NCBI RefSeq assembly: GCF_946481715.1
Contig: NZ_CAMLOV010000056.1
Location: 1-30,489, forward strand
Direction of reading: 5' to 3'
Length of the DNA: 30,489 nucleotides
DNA from: an uncultured Mucilaginibacter sp.
GTDB lineage: Bacteria > Bacteroidota > Bacteroidia > Sphingobacteriales > Sphingobacteriaceae
Of this stretch, positions 6,985 through 15,552 are shown piece after piece; position 1 is the first letter of the stretch; the number at the start of each line of letters is the position of its first letter. The position numbers and the translations under genes are program-made. The notes beneath the pieces are model-generated. The model was given only the letters and a program-made list of their open reading frames with translations, was not told the origin of the DNA and did no database searches.

Positions 6985-8295
6985 ATGAAAAAAAATTGCT
7001 TCCTCGCAGCTTTTACGATACTTTGGTTTAGCGGTTTTGCCCAGTCGCCGCCCATTGTTGATACCGTACAAAAAGTAGTGCCGGGACGCAGGAATAGCCT
7101 CGCGCAGCAAAAAAAGCCATACGTAATACTCATATCTGCCGATGGTTTCCGTTGGGATTATGCCGATAAGCACAATGCCGAAAACCTGAAAAGGCTGCGG
7201 GCCGATGGTGTTGAAGCGAAATCAATGGTGCCCTCTTACCCTTCGGTTACCTTCCCCAATCATTATGCTATGGTTAGCGGGTTGTACCCTTCGCACTCGG
7301 GTTTGGTAAACAATACGTTTTACGACCGCGGCCGTAACGAAAGCTACAGCATGAGCAATAAACCCAAAGTAGCCGATGGCACCTGGTATGGTGGCACCCC
7401 GCTTTGGGTACTGGCCGAGCAGCAGCAAATGCTGGCAGCAAGCTTTTACTGGGTAGCCTCAGAAGCGGCCATAAAAAACACCCGCCCTACCTATTATTAT
7501 ATTTATAACGACCAGATAGAGATGAACAACCGCATAGGCGCGGTAGTTAACTGGCTAAAACTGCCCCCGGCAGAACGCCCGCACTTTATTACCTTTTACC
7601 TGCCTCAGGTAGACCATGCCGGGCATCTTTACGGCCCCGATGCACCCGAAACTTCCCACGAGGTGCATTTTGTAGATTCGGCAGTGAATGAATTGCAAAA
7701 GGCGGTTAAAACAACCGGGCTGGATGTAAATTTCATCTTCGTGGCCGACCATGGCATGACCCGCGTTGACAATAAAAACCCGATAGGTATCCCTGCCGCT
7801 ATTGATACCACTAAATTTAAAATATCGGGCGATGGTATTTTGGTGGAACTTTACGCAAAAGATACAACCGCCATACAAACCACATTTAACGAGCTAACCA
7901 AAGAGGCAAAAGATTATAAGGTGTACTTAAAAACCGATATGCCCGTTAAATTTCATTACGGCGCTACCGACGACTGGCACAACCGCATAGGTGATATATT
8001 GCTGATACCCGAGTGGCCAAAAGTATTTAATTTGTATAACAGAAAAAACATAAACCCCGGCTGGCACGGGTACGACCCTACCGTGGTTAAAGATATGCAC
8101 GCCACTTTTTATGCCTGGGGGCCGGCATTTAAAAAGCACTTAAATATTGCTGCGTTCCCCAATGTTGATGTATATAACCTGGTAAGCCATATATTAGGCC
8201 TCCGGATAACCGAAAAGGTAGACGGTACAAGGGCATTGGCCAATAAAATTTTAGTAAAAAAAGTACTTAAACGAAGAAATGAAACTGTCAATTAA
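6985..8295 (+). CDS. NPP-type nucleotide pyrophosphatase/phosphodiesterase (alkaline phosphatase superfamily)
   Basis: A 436-residue secreted enzyme with signal peptide MKKNCFLAAFTILWFSGFAQ. All active-site residues of the NPP family are present: D53 (SADGF), nucleophile T89 in SYPSVTFPNH, D210 and H214 in QVDHAGH, D255/H256 in ADHGM, and H361 in GWHGYDP. The numbering is almost the same as in the Xanthomonas NPP as I recall it. It should hydrolyse nucleotide or other phosphodiester bonds in the periplasm, releasing nucleoside monophosphates. Its 3' end overlaps the next gene by 17 bp, so it is co-transcribed with the two small secreted paralogues downstream. Confidence 0.9.
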   Translation: MKKNCFLAAFTILWFSGFAQSPPIVDTVQKVVPGRRNSLAQQKKPYVILISADGFRWDYADKHNAENLKRLRADGVEAKSMVPSYPSVTFPNHYAMVSGLYPSHSGLVNNTFYDRGRNESYSMSNKPKVADGTWYGGTPLWVLAEQQQMLAASFYWVASEAAIKNTRPTYYYIYNDQIEMNNRIGAVVNWLKLPPAERPHFITFYLPQVDHAGHLYGPDAPETSHEVHFVDSAVNELQKAVKTTGLDVNFIFVADHGMTRVDNKNPIGIPAAIDTTKFKISGDGILVELYAKDTTAIQTTFNELTKEAKDYKVYLKTDMPVKFHYGATDDWHNRIGDILLIPEWPKVFNLYNRKNINPGWHGYDPTVVKDMHATFYAWGPAFKKHLNIAAFPNVDVYNLVSHILGLRITEKVDGTRALANKILVKKVLKRRNETVN

Positions 8296-8779
8296 AATAA
8301 TGATGCTGATACTGTTGCCGGCAGCAGTTTACGCACAGGATACCACCGTTGTAAAAAAGCAGGCAGATATTGTTGCCAAGGCATTACTAAAGGGCGATTA
8401 TAATACAGTTATCGACCACATGTACCCAAAGGTTATTGCAATGGCCGGCGGCAAAGCAAAGTTACTACAGCTGATGACTACCGGGCTGCAACAGATGAAA
8501 GCACAGGGTGTAAGCTTTCAGGATGCAGTGATAGGCACGCCGGGTAAATTTTATAAGGCCGGTACCGAGATACATTGCTTAGTGCCAGAAAACATTACCA
8601 TGAAGGTAGGCACCAGTACTTTGCATGCCAACAGCAACCTATTGGCTGTAAGCCGCGACAAAGGCAAAACCTGGAGTTTTTTAGACCTGAACAAAAACAC
8701 CATAGCTGCCATACCGCAACTATTCCCCAATTTTAACAAAGCCCTTAAACTACCCGAGCCGAAACAGGTGGGGATGTAG
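8279..8779 (+). CDS. Secreted protein, tandem paralogue 1 (unknown function)
   Basis: A 166-residue protein with a signal peptide (MKLSIKIMMLILLPAAVYAQ). The mature region shares with the next gene the block IGTPGKFYKAGTEIHCL (about 85-101), a KGDYNTVIDHMYPK-type helix, and W-S-F-L-D-L followed by LFPNFN near the end. I do not recognise a named family. The helix-then-sheet layout and the phrase SRDKGKTWSFLD are reminiscent of small NTF2-like or DUF-type periplasmic proteins, but this is only a resemblance. It starts inside the NPP gene in another frame, so translational coupling is likely. Confidence 0.75.
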   Translation: MKLSIKIMMLILLPAAVYAQDTTVVKKQADIVAKALLKGDYNTVIDHMYPKVIAMAGGKAKLLQLMTTGLQQMKAQGVSFQDAVIGTPGKFYKAGTEIHCLVPENITMKVGTSTLHANSNLLAVSRDKGKTWSFLDLNKNTIAAIPQLFPNFNKALKLPEPKQVGM

Positions 8780-8782
8780 GTG

Positions 8783-9292
8783 ATGAAATCAGCCAGGTTT
8801 TTATTCTTTCTTCTTTGCATCCCTTTCAACCTGCATGCTCAAGATACCGTTGTTGTAAAACGCCAGGCGGCGTTATTTGCGCATGCTACTTTTAAGGCAG
8901 ATGTAGAGCGGATAATTGCGGGAACTTATCCTAAGCTGACGGAACTCTCGGGCGGCAAGGAACAGATGGCGCAATTAATTACCGGGCGGATGGAAGAGCT
9001 AAAAAAACAAGGCATCATCAGTTTTGAAGGGACGGTAGGCACACCGGGCAAATTTTATAAAGCCGGTGCGGAGTTACACTGCTTATTGCCCGAAGATATT
9101 ATAATCAGGACCGCCACCGGGCGATATTTAAGCCGCTCGTACCTGCTTGGCGTAAGCAGCGATAACGGCGAAAGCTGGACTTTTTTAGATGTTGGCAACA
9201 TGCCCGCCGATGTTTTACACGCGTTACTCCCAAATTTTAACGAAGAATTGAAAATACCTGCTCCCGTTAAACCCGAATTTTTGGCGAATTGA
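8783..9292 (+). CDS. Secreted protein, tandem paralogue 2 (unknown function)
   Basis: A 169-residue homologue of the preceding protein: signal peptide ending LHAQ, then VVVKRQAALFAHATF, VGTPGKFYKAGAELHCLLPE, SWTFLDVG and LLPNFN in the same order. The two genes therefore arose by tandem duplication and have since diverged substantially. The ATG at 8783 is preferred; a GTG lies directly before it, and the gene begins 4 nt after the preceding stop (TAG-GTG-ATG). Membership of the NPP operon suggests a periplasmic role with that phosphodiesterase, which remains an inference. Confidence 0.75.
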   Translation: MKSARFLFFLLCIPFNLHAQDTVVVKRQAALFAHATFKADVERIIAGTYPKLTELSGGKEQMAQLITGRMEELKKQGIISFEGTVGTPGKFYKAGAELHCLLPEDIIIRTATGRYLSRSYLLGVSSDNGESWTFLDVGNMPADVLHALLPNFNEELKIPAPVKPEFLAN

Positions 9293-9359
9293 TCTCACCT
9301 GCGTTAAACGGTTGTTATTTTTATTAATTTGGGGTGAATTTATACCACAGCCCACAATT

Positions 9360-10973
9360 ATGCAACGCAGAAACTTTTTAAAAACAGGCACCTTAGCAGG
9401 CTTAACCTTAAGCACCTTAGGCGCGGCATCATGCGGTAGCCCATCCACGGGACCGGGCACTGAGACAACTGCAGCGCCTACTGATGATTTTGAGCTGAAC
9501 GAAGTAACGGTAGATGAGCTGCAAAAGAAAATGCAGGAAGGAACCTATACCGCACGCTCCCTAACCGAATTGTATTTAAAAAGGATTGATGCTATCGACA
9601 AAAACGGGCCGAAACTAAATTCCGTCATCGAACTGAATAAGAGCGCCCTGGATATAGCCGATGGGTTGGATAAGGAACGCAAAGCAGGCAAGGTGCGCGG
9701 TTCATTGCACGGTATCCCCGTTTTAATAAAGGATAATATAGATACCGGCGACAATATGCACACCACCGCAGGCTCGCTTGCACTGGCAGATCATTTTGCC
9801 AAACAGGATGCCTTTATAGTGCATAAGCTACGAGAAGCAGGGGCTGTGATATTAGGCAAAACCAACCTGAGCGAGTGGGCAAACTTCCGTTCTTCACGTT
9901 CTACCAGCGGTTGGAGTTGTCGGGGCCTGCAAACCAAAAACCCTTATGTATTAGACAGAGGGCCAAGCGGCTCCAGCGCGGGCTCGGGCTCGGCAGCAGC
10001 GGCAAATTTATGTGCTGTTGCCATCGGAACCGAAACAGACGGCTCGGTAGTTTCACCTGCATCGGTAGCGGGTTTAGTGGGTATTAAACCTACGGTTGGT
10101 TTATGGAGCCGTAGCGGTATTATCCCAATTTCGATAACGCAGGATACCGCCGGGCCAATGACCCGCACTGTTAGGGATGCAGCGATACTGCTTGGTGCCC
10201 TTGCCGGTGCCGACCCGAACGACAATTACACCCTAAAGGCAAAGTCGGAACGGGATTATACCAAATTCCTGGATGCGAACGGCCTAAAAGGCAAGCGCAT
10301 TGGTTTCGAAAAAATAGAGCACGCCAATGATGGTACCCTTAACTTAATAAAAGAGGTTAAAGAAACCCTGAAGAAACAAGGCGCGGAAATTATTGAAGTA
10401 GAAGTTTACAAAGCCTTGAAACCTGCTGATGGTGCGGAATTCCAGGTGTTGTTATACGAGTTTAAAGACGGATTAAACAAATACCTCAGCACCGCCGATG
10501 CCAAAGTAAAAACGCTGGCAGATGTAATAGCATTTAACAAAGCCAATGAAGGCAAAGCAATGCCCTTCTTCAAACAGGAAACTTTGATAGAAGCACAAGG
10601 CAAAGGCGATTTGACGAGTAAAGAATATACCGACGCGCTCACCAAATCAACCAATATAAGCCGTAAGGCTATTGACACCATTCTTACGCAACACAACCTG
10701 GATGCCATTTGCGGGCCGACCAATGGCTTCGCCGGCTGTATCGATTTGGTTAACGGAGATTACGATAACGGCTTCTCGTTCTCTACCCCTGCCGCCATGG
10801 CAGGTTACCCTCATATTACTGTGCCGATGGGCGCCTGGCACGATCTTCCGATGGGGTTATCCTTCTTCGGCACGGCGTGGAAGGAAGGCGAATTGCTAAC
10901 GCTGGCCTATGCTTATGAGCAAGCGTCAAAAAAGAGGAAGAAACCGGAGTTTAGGAAAGAGTTGGGCGTGTGA
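9360..10973 (+). CDS. Amidase (amidase-signature family), Tat-type lipoprotein
   Basis: A 537-residue amidase-signature enzyme. The ATG at 9360 gives a leader with a twin-arginine motif (QRRNFLKTG) followed by LGAASC, so it looks like a Tat-exported lipoprotein lipidated near Cys25; an earlier start at 9312 would spoil this. The Ser-cisSer-Lys triad is visible: Lys about 124 in IPVLIKDNID, cis-Ser about 205 in GPSGSSAGS, nucleophile Ser about 229 in TETDGSVVSPAS, 24 residues apart as in PAM and FAAH. It hydrolyses amides, but the substrate is unknown. Its stop overlaps the start of the next gene (TGATG), suggesting coupling. Confidence 0.9.
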   Translation: MQRRNFLKTGTLAGLTLSTLGAASCGSPSTGPGTETTAAPTDDFELNEVTVDELQKKMQEGTYTARSLTELYLKRIDAIDKNGPKLNSVIELNKSALDIADGLDKERKAGKVRGSLHGIPVLIKDNIDTGDNMHTTAGSLALADHFAKQDAFIVHKLREAGAVILGKTNLSEWANFRSSRSTSGWSCRGLQTKNPYVLDRGPSGSSAGSGSAAAANLCAVAIGTETDGSVVSPASVAGLVGIKPTVGLWSRSGIIPISITQDTAGPMTRTVRDAAILLGALAGADPNDNYTLKAKSERDYTKFLDANGLKGKRIGFEKIEHANDGTLNLIKEVKETLKKQGAEIIEVEVYKALKPADGAEFQVLLYEFKDGLNKYLSTADAKVKTLADVIAFNKANEGKAMPFFKQETLIEAQGKGDLTSKEYTDALTKSTNISRKAIDTILTQHNLDAICGPTNGFAGCIDLVNGDYDNGFSFSTPAAMAGYPHITVPMGAWHDLPMGLSFFGTAWKEGELLTLAYAYEQASKKRKKPEFRKELGV

Positions 10974-11515
10974 TGCAAAGCAATCAAACACTATTTATTC
11001 CCGATAGGGTCATCATTGAGTTTACCGGCAATGATGGCTCCCCTTTTAAACAGGAAAATATATTAATAGGTATCCGCACACATGCGTCCCGTAAAAATGA
11101 TATAGATCTTTCGCCATTTGTAACTAATACTGACGGACGTATAGACATTAGCCGCGAAGAAATTCTAAAATGCGCCGATATTTTTATTTCATATGGATTA
11201 ATGGATTATATTGGTTTAGAATATGCCAAACCCCATACCGAAATCTATTTTTTAGGCAACAGTAGGATAAACATATACCTTGGCACCGAAATAGATCCCG
11301 AATTGGAAAAGTCGCTTTCGACGTATATCCCGGATTGGGACATCGTGGATTATAAGCAACAATCGATGGAACGGGCTAAGGATAAAGACGATTATGAACT
11401 GTATACAAACTGCTATAATCGCTCAACAAAAATAATTGATAACGTTATTTTAGCTAAAGATAATTGGAGCAAGAAGCAAGCCGAAGTGTTTTATAAAGTT
11501 GCCGTTCCGTCGTAG
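10973..11515 (+). CDS. Hypothetical protein coupled to the amidase gene
   Basis: A 180-residue soluble protein without a signal peptide or recognised domain. The ATG at 10973 overlaps the amidase stop by one base; a GTG lies 3 bp before. The N-terminal half (VIIEFTGNDGSPFKQENILIG, with a later T-N-T-D-G-R-I-D-I-S) looks like a small beta-sandwich of the transthyretin/carboxypeptidase-regulatory kind, followed by a more helical, charged tail rich in K, D and Y. This structural reading is an inference from pattern alone. Being cytoplasmic while the amidase is exported, it may simply share the transcript. Confidence 0.6.
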   Translation: MQSNQTLFIPDRVIIEFTGNDGSPFKQENILIGIRTHASRKNDIDLSPFVTNTDGRIDISREEILKCADIFISYGLMDYIGLEYAKPHTEIYFLGNSRINIYLGTEIDPELEKSLSTYIPDWDIVDYKQQSMERAKDKDDYELYTNCYNRSTKIIDNVILAKDNWSKKQAEVFYKVAVPS

Positions 11516-11540
11516 TCAACCGTCGTTCACTTTGTACCTT

Positions 11541-11622
11541 GCCGGTTGCGTCACCATCAAAAGTTCTAATGACACAGTTTATTAGTATTTTTGTTAAAGC
11601 AATTTTAGAACTGCCAACCGGC
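11541..11622. repeat. Nested imperfect inverted repeats upstream of the AraC-type gene
   Basis: GCCGGTTG (11541-11548) pairs with CAACCGGC (11615-11622). Inside it, AGTTCTAA (11562-11569) pairs with TTAGAACT (11605-11612). The two perfect 8-bp stems are nested and centred on the likely promoter TATTTTTG at 11586-11593. It could be an operator for a dimeric regulator or fold as RNA. Confidence 0.45.
11586..11593 (+). promoter_or_regulatory. Bacteroidota -7 promoter element of the AraC-type gene
   Basis: TATTTTTG matches TAnnTTTG, 41 bp before the ATG at 11635, and lies in the loop of the nested inverted repeats. No clear -33 element. Confidence 0.45.
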
Positions 11623-11634
11623 CACTGAAAACTG

Positions 11635-12012
11635 ATGCAGCCAATCCCCAAAAAAATATTAGCTCGCCGGCACGAGATCACCAACGATTTCTTGGTGGAG
11701 ATTGATAAGCATTTGGACGATATTATCCAGGATAAGCGGACGGACATGTTCGAGATACGCGATTTTGCGGAGTTATTGCACATCCACCCTACGCACCTCA
11801 GCAATACCATAAAACTCACCACCGATAAAGCGCCCTGCTATTTCGTTGAGAAGCGGATAATGGAAATAGCCAAAGACATGCTGCAGCAAAACATCCCAAT
11901 AAAGCAAATTGCCTATAAACTCACCTTCGACCCTTCCAATTTCACCAAATTTTTCAAACGCTTCGCGGGCGTTACACCAAAGCAGTATAAAGAGCAACTG
12001 ATGTCTGAATAA
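11635..12012 (+). CDS. AraC-family transcription regulator, DNA-binding domain only
   Basis: A 125-residue protein that is essentially only the AraC/XylS DNA-binding domain. The first helix-turn-helix is about 39-58 (FEIRDFAELLHIHPTHLSNT). The second is about 88-109, with the family signature PIKQIAYKL...PSNFTKFFKRFAGVTPKQY. There is no effector-binding domain, unlike classical AraC proteins of 250-300 residues. A short helical N-terminus (1-35) may dimerise. It lies directly upstream of an SDR gene on the same strand, and a 21-bp-spaced direct repeat between the two is its likely operator. It therefore probably controls the reductase, perhaps as an activator. Confidence 0.85.
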   Translation: MQPIPKKILARRHEITNDFLVEIDKHLDDIIQDKRTDMFEIRDFAELLHIHPTHLSNTIKLTTDKAPCYFVEKRIMEIAKDMLQQNIPIKQIAYKLTFDPSNFTKFFKRFAGVTPKQYKEQLMSE

Positions 12013-12067
12013 GGTGTTTAGACATTATCGGTGCAATCATACCCAAATCAGTGTAATCCCAAAAATA

Positions 12068-12106
12068 CTGAAACTATCACCATTTATTCTGAAACTGTGA
12101 CCATTT
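12068..12106 (+). promoter_or_regulatory. Probable AraC-type operator: 18-bp direct repeat at 21-bp spacing
   Basis: CTGAAACTATCACCATTT at 12068-12085 and CTGAAACTGTGACCATTT at 12089-12106 agree at 16 of 18 positions and start exactly 21 bp apart, two helical turns. This is the geometry of AraC family half-sites such as araI1-I2. The site ends some 20 bp upstream of a -7-like CACCTTTG (12126-12133) and 54 bp before the SDR start, an activator-like position. Confidence 0.7.
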
Positions 12107-12159
12107 TTGGGACGGCCTTTTGCTGCACCTTTGTACCATCATCTAAAACAAAAAAGAAA

Positions 12160-12924
12160 ATGGAACCCACAAACAAAATTGCACTCATAACAGGCGGAAG
12201 CAGAGGCCTTGGTAAAAACACTGCATTAAAACTGGCCTCAAAAGGCAACGATGTGATCATCACGTACCGCAGCAAGAAAGAAGAAGCAGACGAGGTGGTC
12301 GCAAAGATCCAATCGCTTGGTTTACAATCAGCTGCATTACAAATAGATACGGGTGTGGTATCATCCTTCGAAGCCTTTAAAACCTCTTTAACTACCGTTT
12401 TAAAAGAAAAATGGAACCGCGATACTTTCGATTTCCTTATCAACAATGCAGGTATCGATGCGGCCGCGCCATTCGCCAAAACTATCGAAGAGGACTTTGA
12501 TAATCTGTTCAACGTACACTTTAAAGGCGTTTATTTTTTAACCCAAACGCTGCTTACGACAATTGCGGATGGCGGGCGCATCATCAACCTGTCCACCGGG
12601 CTTACCCGTTTTGCTACGCCGGGTTATGCGGCTTATGCATCCATGAAGGGCGCAATTGAGGTGTTTACCAAGTACCTGGCCAAGGAGTTGGGCAGCCGTG
12701 GCATTGCAGCTAATTTGGTGGCTCCCGGCATCATCGAAACCGATTTTACCAAACGCGCTTTTGATAGCCACCCTGGCATGCACGACTTTATATCTTCTAT
12801 TACAGCATTAGGCCGCCCCGGTCAGCCGGATGATATCGGCGGCGTTATCGCCTTCTTATGTTCGGAGGATGCACGCTGGATAAACGCACAACGGATAGAA
12901 GCTTCAGGCGGTATGTTCTTATAA
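12160..12924 (+). CDS. Short-chain dehydrogenase/reductase (SDR)
   Basis: A 254-residue classical SDR from the ATG at 12160; the open frame extends upstream, but through the operator region. The NAD(P)-binding motif TGGSRGLG is at 11-18, NNAG at 95-98, and the catalytic Ser145 (NLSTG), Tyr159 and Lys163 (YASMK) follow in order. The R-S-K-K after the second strand suggests NADP(H) preference. The C-terminal IEASGGMFL is the usual SDR ending. The substrate cannot be read from sequence. It probably belongs to the regulon of the HTH-only AraC protein just upstream and is followed by a strong terminator. Confidence 0.9.
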   Translation: MEPTNKIALITGGSRGLGKNTALKLASKGNDVIITYRSKKEEADEVVAKIQSLGLQSAALQIDTGVVSSFEAFKTSLTTVLKEKWNRDTFDFLINNAGIDAAAPFAKTIEEDFDNLFNVHFKGVYFLTQTLLTTIADGGRIINLSTGLTRFATPGYAAYASMKGAIEVFTKYLAKELGSRGIAANLVAPGIIETDFTKRAFDSHPGMHDFISSITALGRPGQPDDIGGVIAFLCSEDARWINAQRIEASGGMFL

Positions 12925-12952
12925 TGCCGATTGTTGACTACCAAATTAAATC

Positions 12953-12990
12953 GCAAAAAGGGAATAACTTGACGGTTATCCCCTTTTTGC
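12953..12990. terminator. Bidirectional-looking terminator hairpin
   Basis: GCAAAAAGGGAATAAC (12953-12968) pairs with GTTATCCCCTTTTTGC (12975-12990) with one mismatch and a 6-nt loop. The A-run on one side and T-run on the other would serve both strands. It separates the SDR from the DUF72 gene. Confidence 0.8.
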
Positions 12991-13039
12991 ATTGCAAATT
13001 CTGCCAATAACACCTTATCTTGCCAAAAATTATAGCAAT

Positions 13040-13972
13040 ATGGAATTTGGCCGCGTAACCGACGAAGAACTTAACTTTGTAGATTTCACCCTCCCGCCCG
13101 ACCCGGATTTTACGGTGGAAACGCTCCGCAACGCAGGCACAACACAACCATTACAGGTGCGTGCTGGCTGCGCCAAATGGGGCCGTAAAGAGTGGGTTGG
13201 CAAAATATACCCACCAAAAACCAAGGATGCCAACTTTTTGGATGAATACGTTAAGCACTTCAACTGCATCGAGTTAAATGCTACCTTCTATCAAACTTAT
13301 GGCCCATCTACCATCGCCAAGTGGAAGGAGAAGGCTGATGCCAATCCCGATTTTAAGTTCTGCCCAAAGTTCTCGCAGAGTATCAGCCATATACGCCGTT
13401 TAAAGAATGCCGAAGAGATAACCACTGCCTATTACGAGGGTATTATGGCCTTCGGCGATAAGCTTGGACCGTTGTTTTTGCAGCTTAGCGACAACTACAC
13501 GCCAAAAAGCCTGCCCGAGCTAACCGCTTACCTGGAAAGCCTGCCAACCGACGTACCCGTTTTTGTAGAATTGAGGCATAAAGATTGGTTTGCCGTGCCG
13601 GAGAATAAGGAAGCTGTTTTCAGCCTGTTTAGGCGATTAAACATTGGCAGTATCCTTACCGATGCCAGCGGTCGCCGCGATTGCCTGCACATGATGCTGC
13701 CGACGGCACATGCGTTTATCCGTTTTGTAGGCAACAGCCTGCACCCAACGGATTACAAGCGTTGCGATGAATGGGTAGACCGTATCATCCAATGGAAAGA
13801 ATTAGGCTTGCAATCTGTTTGGTTTTTTATGCACCAGCACGATGAACGCTACAGCCCCGAACTATGTGATTATGTGATAGATAAGCTAAATAAAAGGCTG
13901 GGTACCAATTTGATGAGGCCAAGGTTCATCAGTAAAGATGAGGGGCTGTCGGGTACACCCATTCTTTTTTAA
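13040..13972 (+). CDS. DUF72 (YecE family) protein
   Basis: A 310-residue protein of the DUF72/YecE family, a TIM-barrel-like fold of unproven function. Diagnostic segments appear in order: VRAGCAKWGRKEWVGKIYP, FNCIELNATFY, FKFCPKFSQSISH, PVFVELRHKDWF, AFIRFVGN and VWFFMHQHDE. The ATG at 13040 is preferred to 12992, which lies next to the terminator. The N-terminal 38 residues before the conserved GCAKWG are an extension relative to short YecE proteins. It is monocistronic, with no signal peptide. Confidence 0.88.
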   Translation: MEFGRVTDEELNFVDFTLPPDPDFTVETLRNAGTTQPLQVRAGCAKWGRKEWVGKIYPPKTKDANFLDEYVKHFNCIELNATFYQTYGPSTIAKWKEKADANPDFKFCPKFSQSISHIRRLKNAEEITTAYYEGIMAFGDKLGPLFLQLSDNYTPKSLPELTAYLESLPTDVPVFVELRHKDWFAVPENKEAVFSLFRRLNIGSILTDASGRRDCLHMMLPTAHAFIRFVGNSLHPTDYKRCDEWVDRIIQWKELGLQSVWFFMHQHDERYSPELCDYVIDKLNKRLGTNLMRPRFISKDEGLSGTPILF

Positions 13973-14042
13973 GCGCGTTTTAGCTTTGTACGCAACGGTA
14001 AATTTAGCATCATTTGCACATCTGGGATCTGCACGTCTATTC

Positions 14043-14264
14043 TTACATATCCACAGCTCTCGTCCTGCTACGCTTGATATAATTACGGAAATCAAGCACA
14101 ATACCGGCAAAGAAGTAAAATATCAGCGGGAAACCAACCGCCAGGAACGACGAGTAGATGAAGAATAACCTGATCTTGGCGATGGAAACGTTGAAACGCT
14201 CGCCCAGGTAAGTGCATACCCCGAAGGAGTAGCGCTCAAAAAAGGTGATGATCCGTTGTAACAT
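14043..14264 (-). CDS. PspC-domain membrane protein
   Basis: A 73-residue protein consisting of a PspC-like domain: YLGERFNVSIAKIRLFFIYS followed by a transmembrane helix (FLAVGFPLIFYFFAGIVL) and a basic tail (RNYIKRSRTRA). PspC-type proteins sit in the inner membrane and take part in envelope stress sensing in other bacteria; no pspA/B partner is present. It starts 1 bp after the end of the DUF2851 gene, so the two form an operon. Confidence 0.85.
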   Translation of the reverse strand: MLQRIITFFERYSFGVCTYLGERFNVSIAKIRLFFIYSSFLAVGFPLIFYFFAGIVLDFRNYIKRSRTRAVDM

Positions 14265-14265
14265 A

Positions 14266-15552
14266 TCAGCCGGGTTTTAGTATTTTAATTCCAACGCCGC
14301 ATCGCAGGCATTTCTTATAGTCGCAATAATTATTTTTTAACTCTAACAGCGCCTGCGATTCAAATGCGGTGAAAATATTTACCCCTAAGGTAGCAAAATC
14401 TTGCGTAACATGGTTATTTTCAGCTGGAATATTTTCTAAAAGCTTTAACGCACGGCTGGTAAAAAAGGTTTGCTGCATGTGCCGCCCATAGCTAAAAAGG
14501 AACAAAGCCACCGTATTTAGCAGCACGGTATCTACCGATGCCTGCCCGAAATGCTTACCCACAGGCGGCGATTCCTTATCGAAACGGTAGTGATTTTCCC
14601 AATACGGGTTTACTTTAATATCGGCGAATAGCGCCCTTAATGCTTTAACCTCCTTTACCTCTAATATTTTGGAGAACAGGTGATTGCTTTGCACTACCAA
14701 TGCTGCAAACTGCGCCAGCCGGATTGTAGGGAAATTTTGCGGCCGCATGCGCAGGAATTTCCAAAGATGATTCTCTATTGGCTTAAAATTGAGCTTCTTA
14801 CGCAGGTAATCATACTCCTTTTTTAAGCTGCGCGGGTACTCATCAGTTAACTCACCTGCCAAAAATCCCGCCTGGCCAAATATCAGTGCCTCTATTTGCA
14901 GGGGGTTATTTTTGTGCTTCGCGAGGATGTTTTGGGGGAGGGACTTTGCCATCAGCTCGAACGGTAACGCATTGGTTTTGAAGCCGAAATTGGCTGCAAG
15001 GTACTGGTAAAAGGTTTCCTCCCAGTCGCCGCGGTTGAGTGCGAGGGCGGCGGTAACGGTTTCGGCCCGCTTTTCCAGCCGTTCTACCACGATGCGGGTG
15101 AGCCAGTTTTGCATGGTTAATGGATCTATTTTGCCTATGCTCGCTTCGCAGGGGATGATGGTTTGGTTGCCGAAAACGAGGTTATGGTAGCGCAAATGCA
15201 GGTCCGGATTGATGCGGTTTTTAAGTTCCAGGGTGGGTACGCGGCGGCCTGATGGTAGTGTAACTGGCTGATCATCAGAATAAACTACATGCAAAATTAC
15301 ATTATCATAAGCACCGTCGGTGGTGTGGCCGTGGCGCTGCCAGTCGCTTGAGCTGAGGTGCAGTTCGGCGTTGCCTGCCCAGGTAGTTTCGCCTATGCGG
15401 ATGCGGGCGTTTTGGAAATCGGGGCCGGCGTGGGTGTTGTGCAGCCCTACCGAATAAATCTCCAGCTCTTCACCTTCGGTGGTGCGGAGATCCTGCCTGT
15501 CGAACAGGCGGAATTTCCAAACGTAGTGCAAAAAATCTTCGGTGAAAAGCAT
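14266..15552 (-). CDS. DUF2851 family protein
   Basis: A 428-residue cytoplasmic protein of DUF2851, found mainly in Bacteroidota. The N-terminus MLFTEDFLHYVWKFRLFD, then GLHNTHAGPDFQNARI and W-A-G-N-A-E-L-H-L-S-S-S-D-W, with E-L-K-N-R further on, is characteristic. The first third looks beta-rich, the rest helical. The C-terminus has Cys residues in KKCLRCGVGIKIL, a possible metal-binding or redox site. The function is unknown. It is followed directly by the PspC gene, and together they form a two-gene unit divergent from the transporter. Confidence 0.88.
   Translation of the reverse strand: MLFTEDFLHYVWKFRLFDRQDLRTTEGEELEIYSVGLHNTHAGPDFQNARIRIGETTWAGNAELHLSSSDWQRHGHTTDGAYDNVILHVVYSDDQPVTLPSGRRVPTLELKNRINPDLHLRYHNLVFGNQTIIPCEASIGKIDPLTMQNWLTRIVVERLEKRAETVTAALALNRGDWEETFYQYLAANFGFKTNALPFELMAKSLPQNILAKHKNNPLQIEALIFGQAGFLAGELTDEYPRSLKKEYDYLRKKLNFKPIENHLWKFLRMRPQNFPTIRLAQFAALVVQSNHLFSKILEVKEVKALRALFADIKVNPYWENHYRFDKESPPVGKHFGQASVDTVLLNTVALFLFSYGRHMQQTFFTSRALKLLENIPAENNHVTQDFATLGVNIFTAFESQALLELKNNYCDYKKCLRCGVGIKILKPG

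Noticed and set aside
5803..9292. Polysaccharide utilization locus around the GH5 gene
   Set aside because: No susC/susD-like pair, sugar-binding protein or hybrid two-component regulator is present; the neighbours are a lipoprotein and a phosphodiesterase operon.
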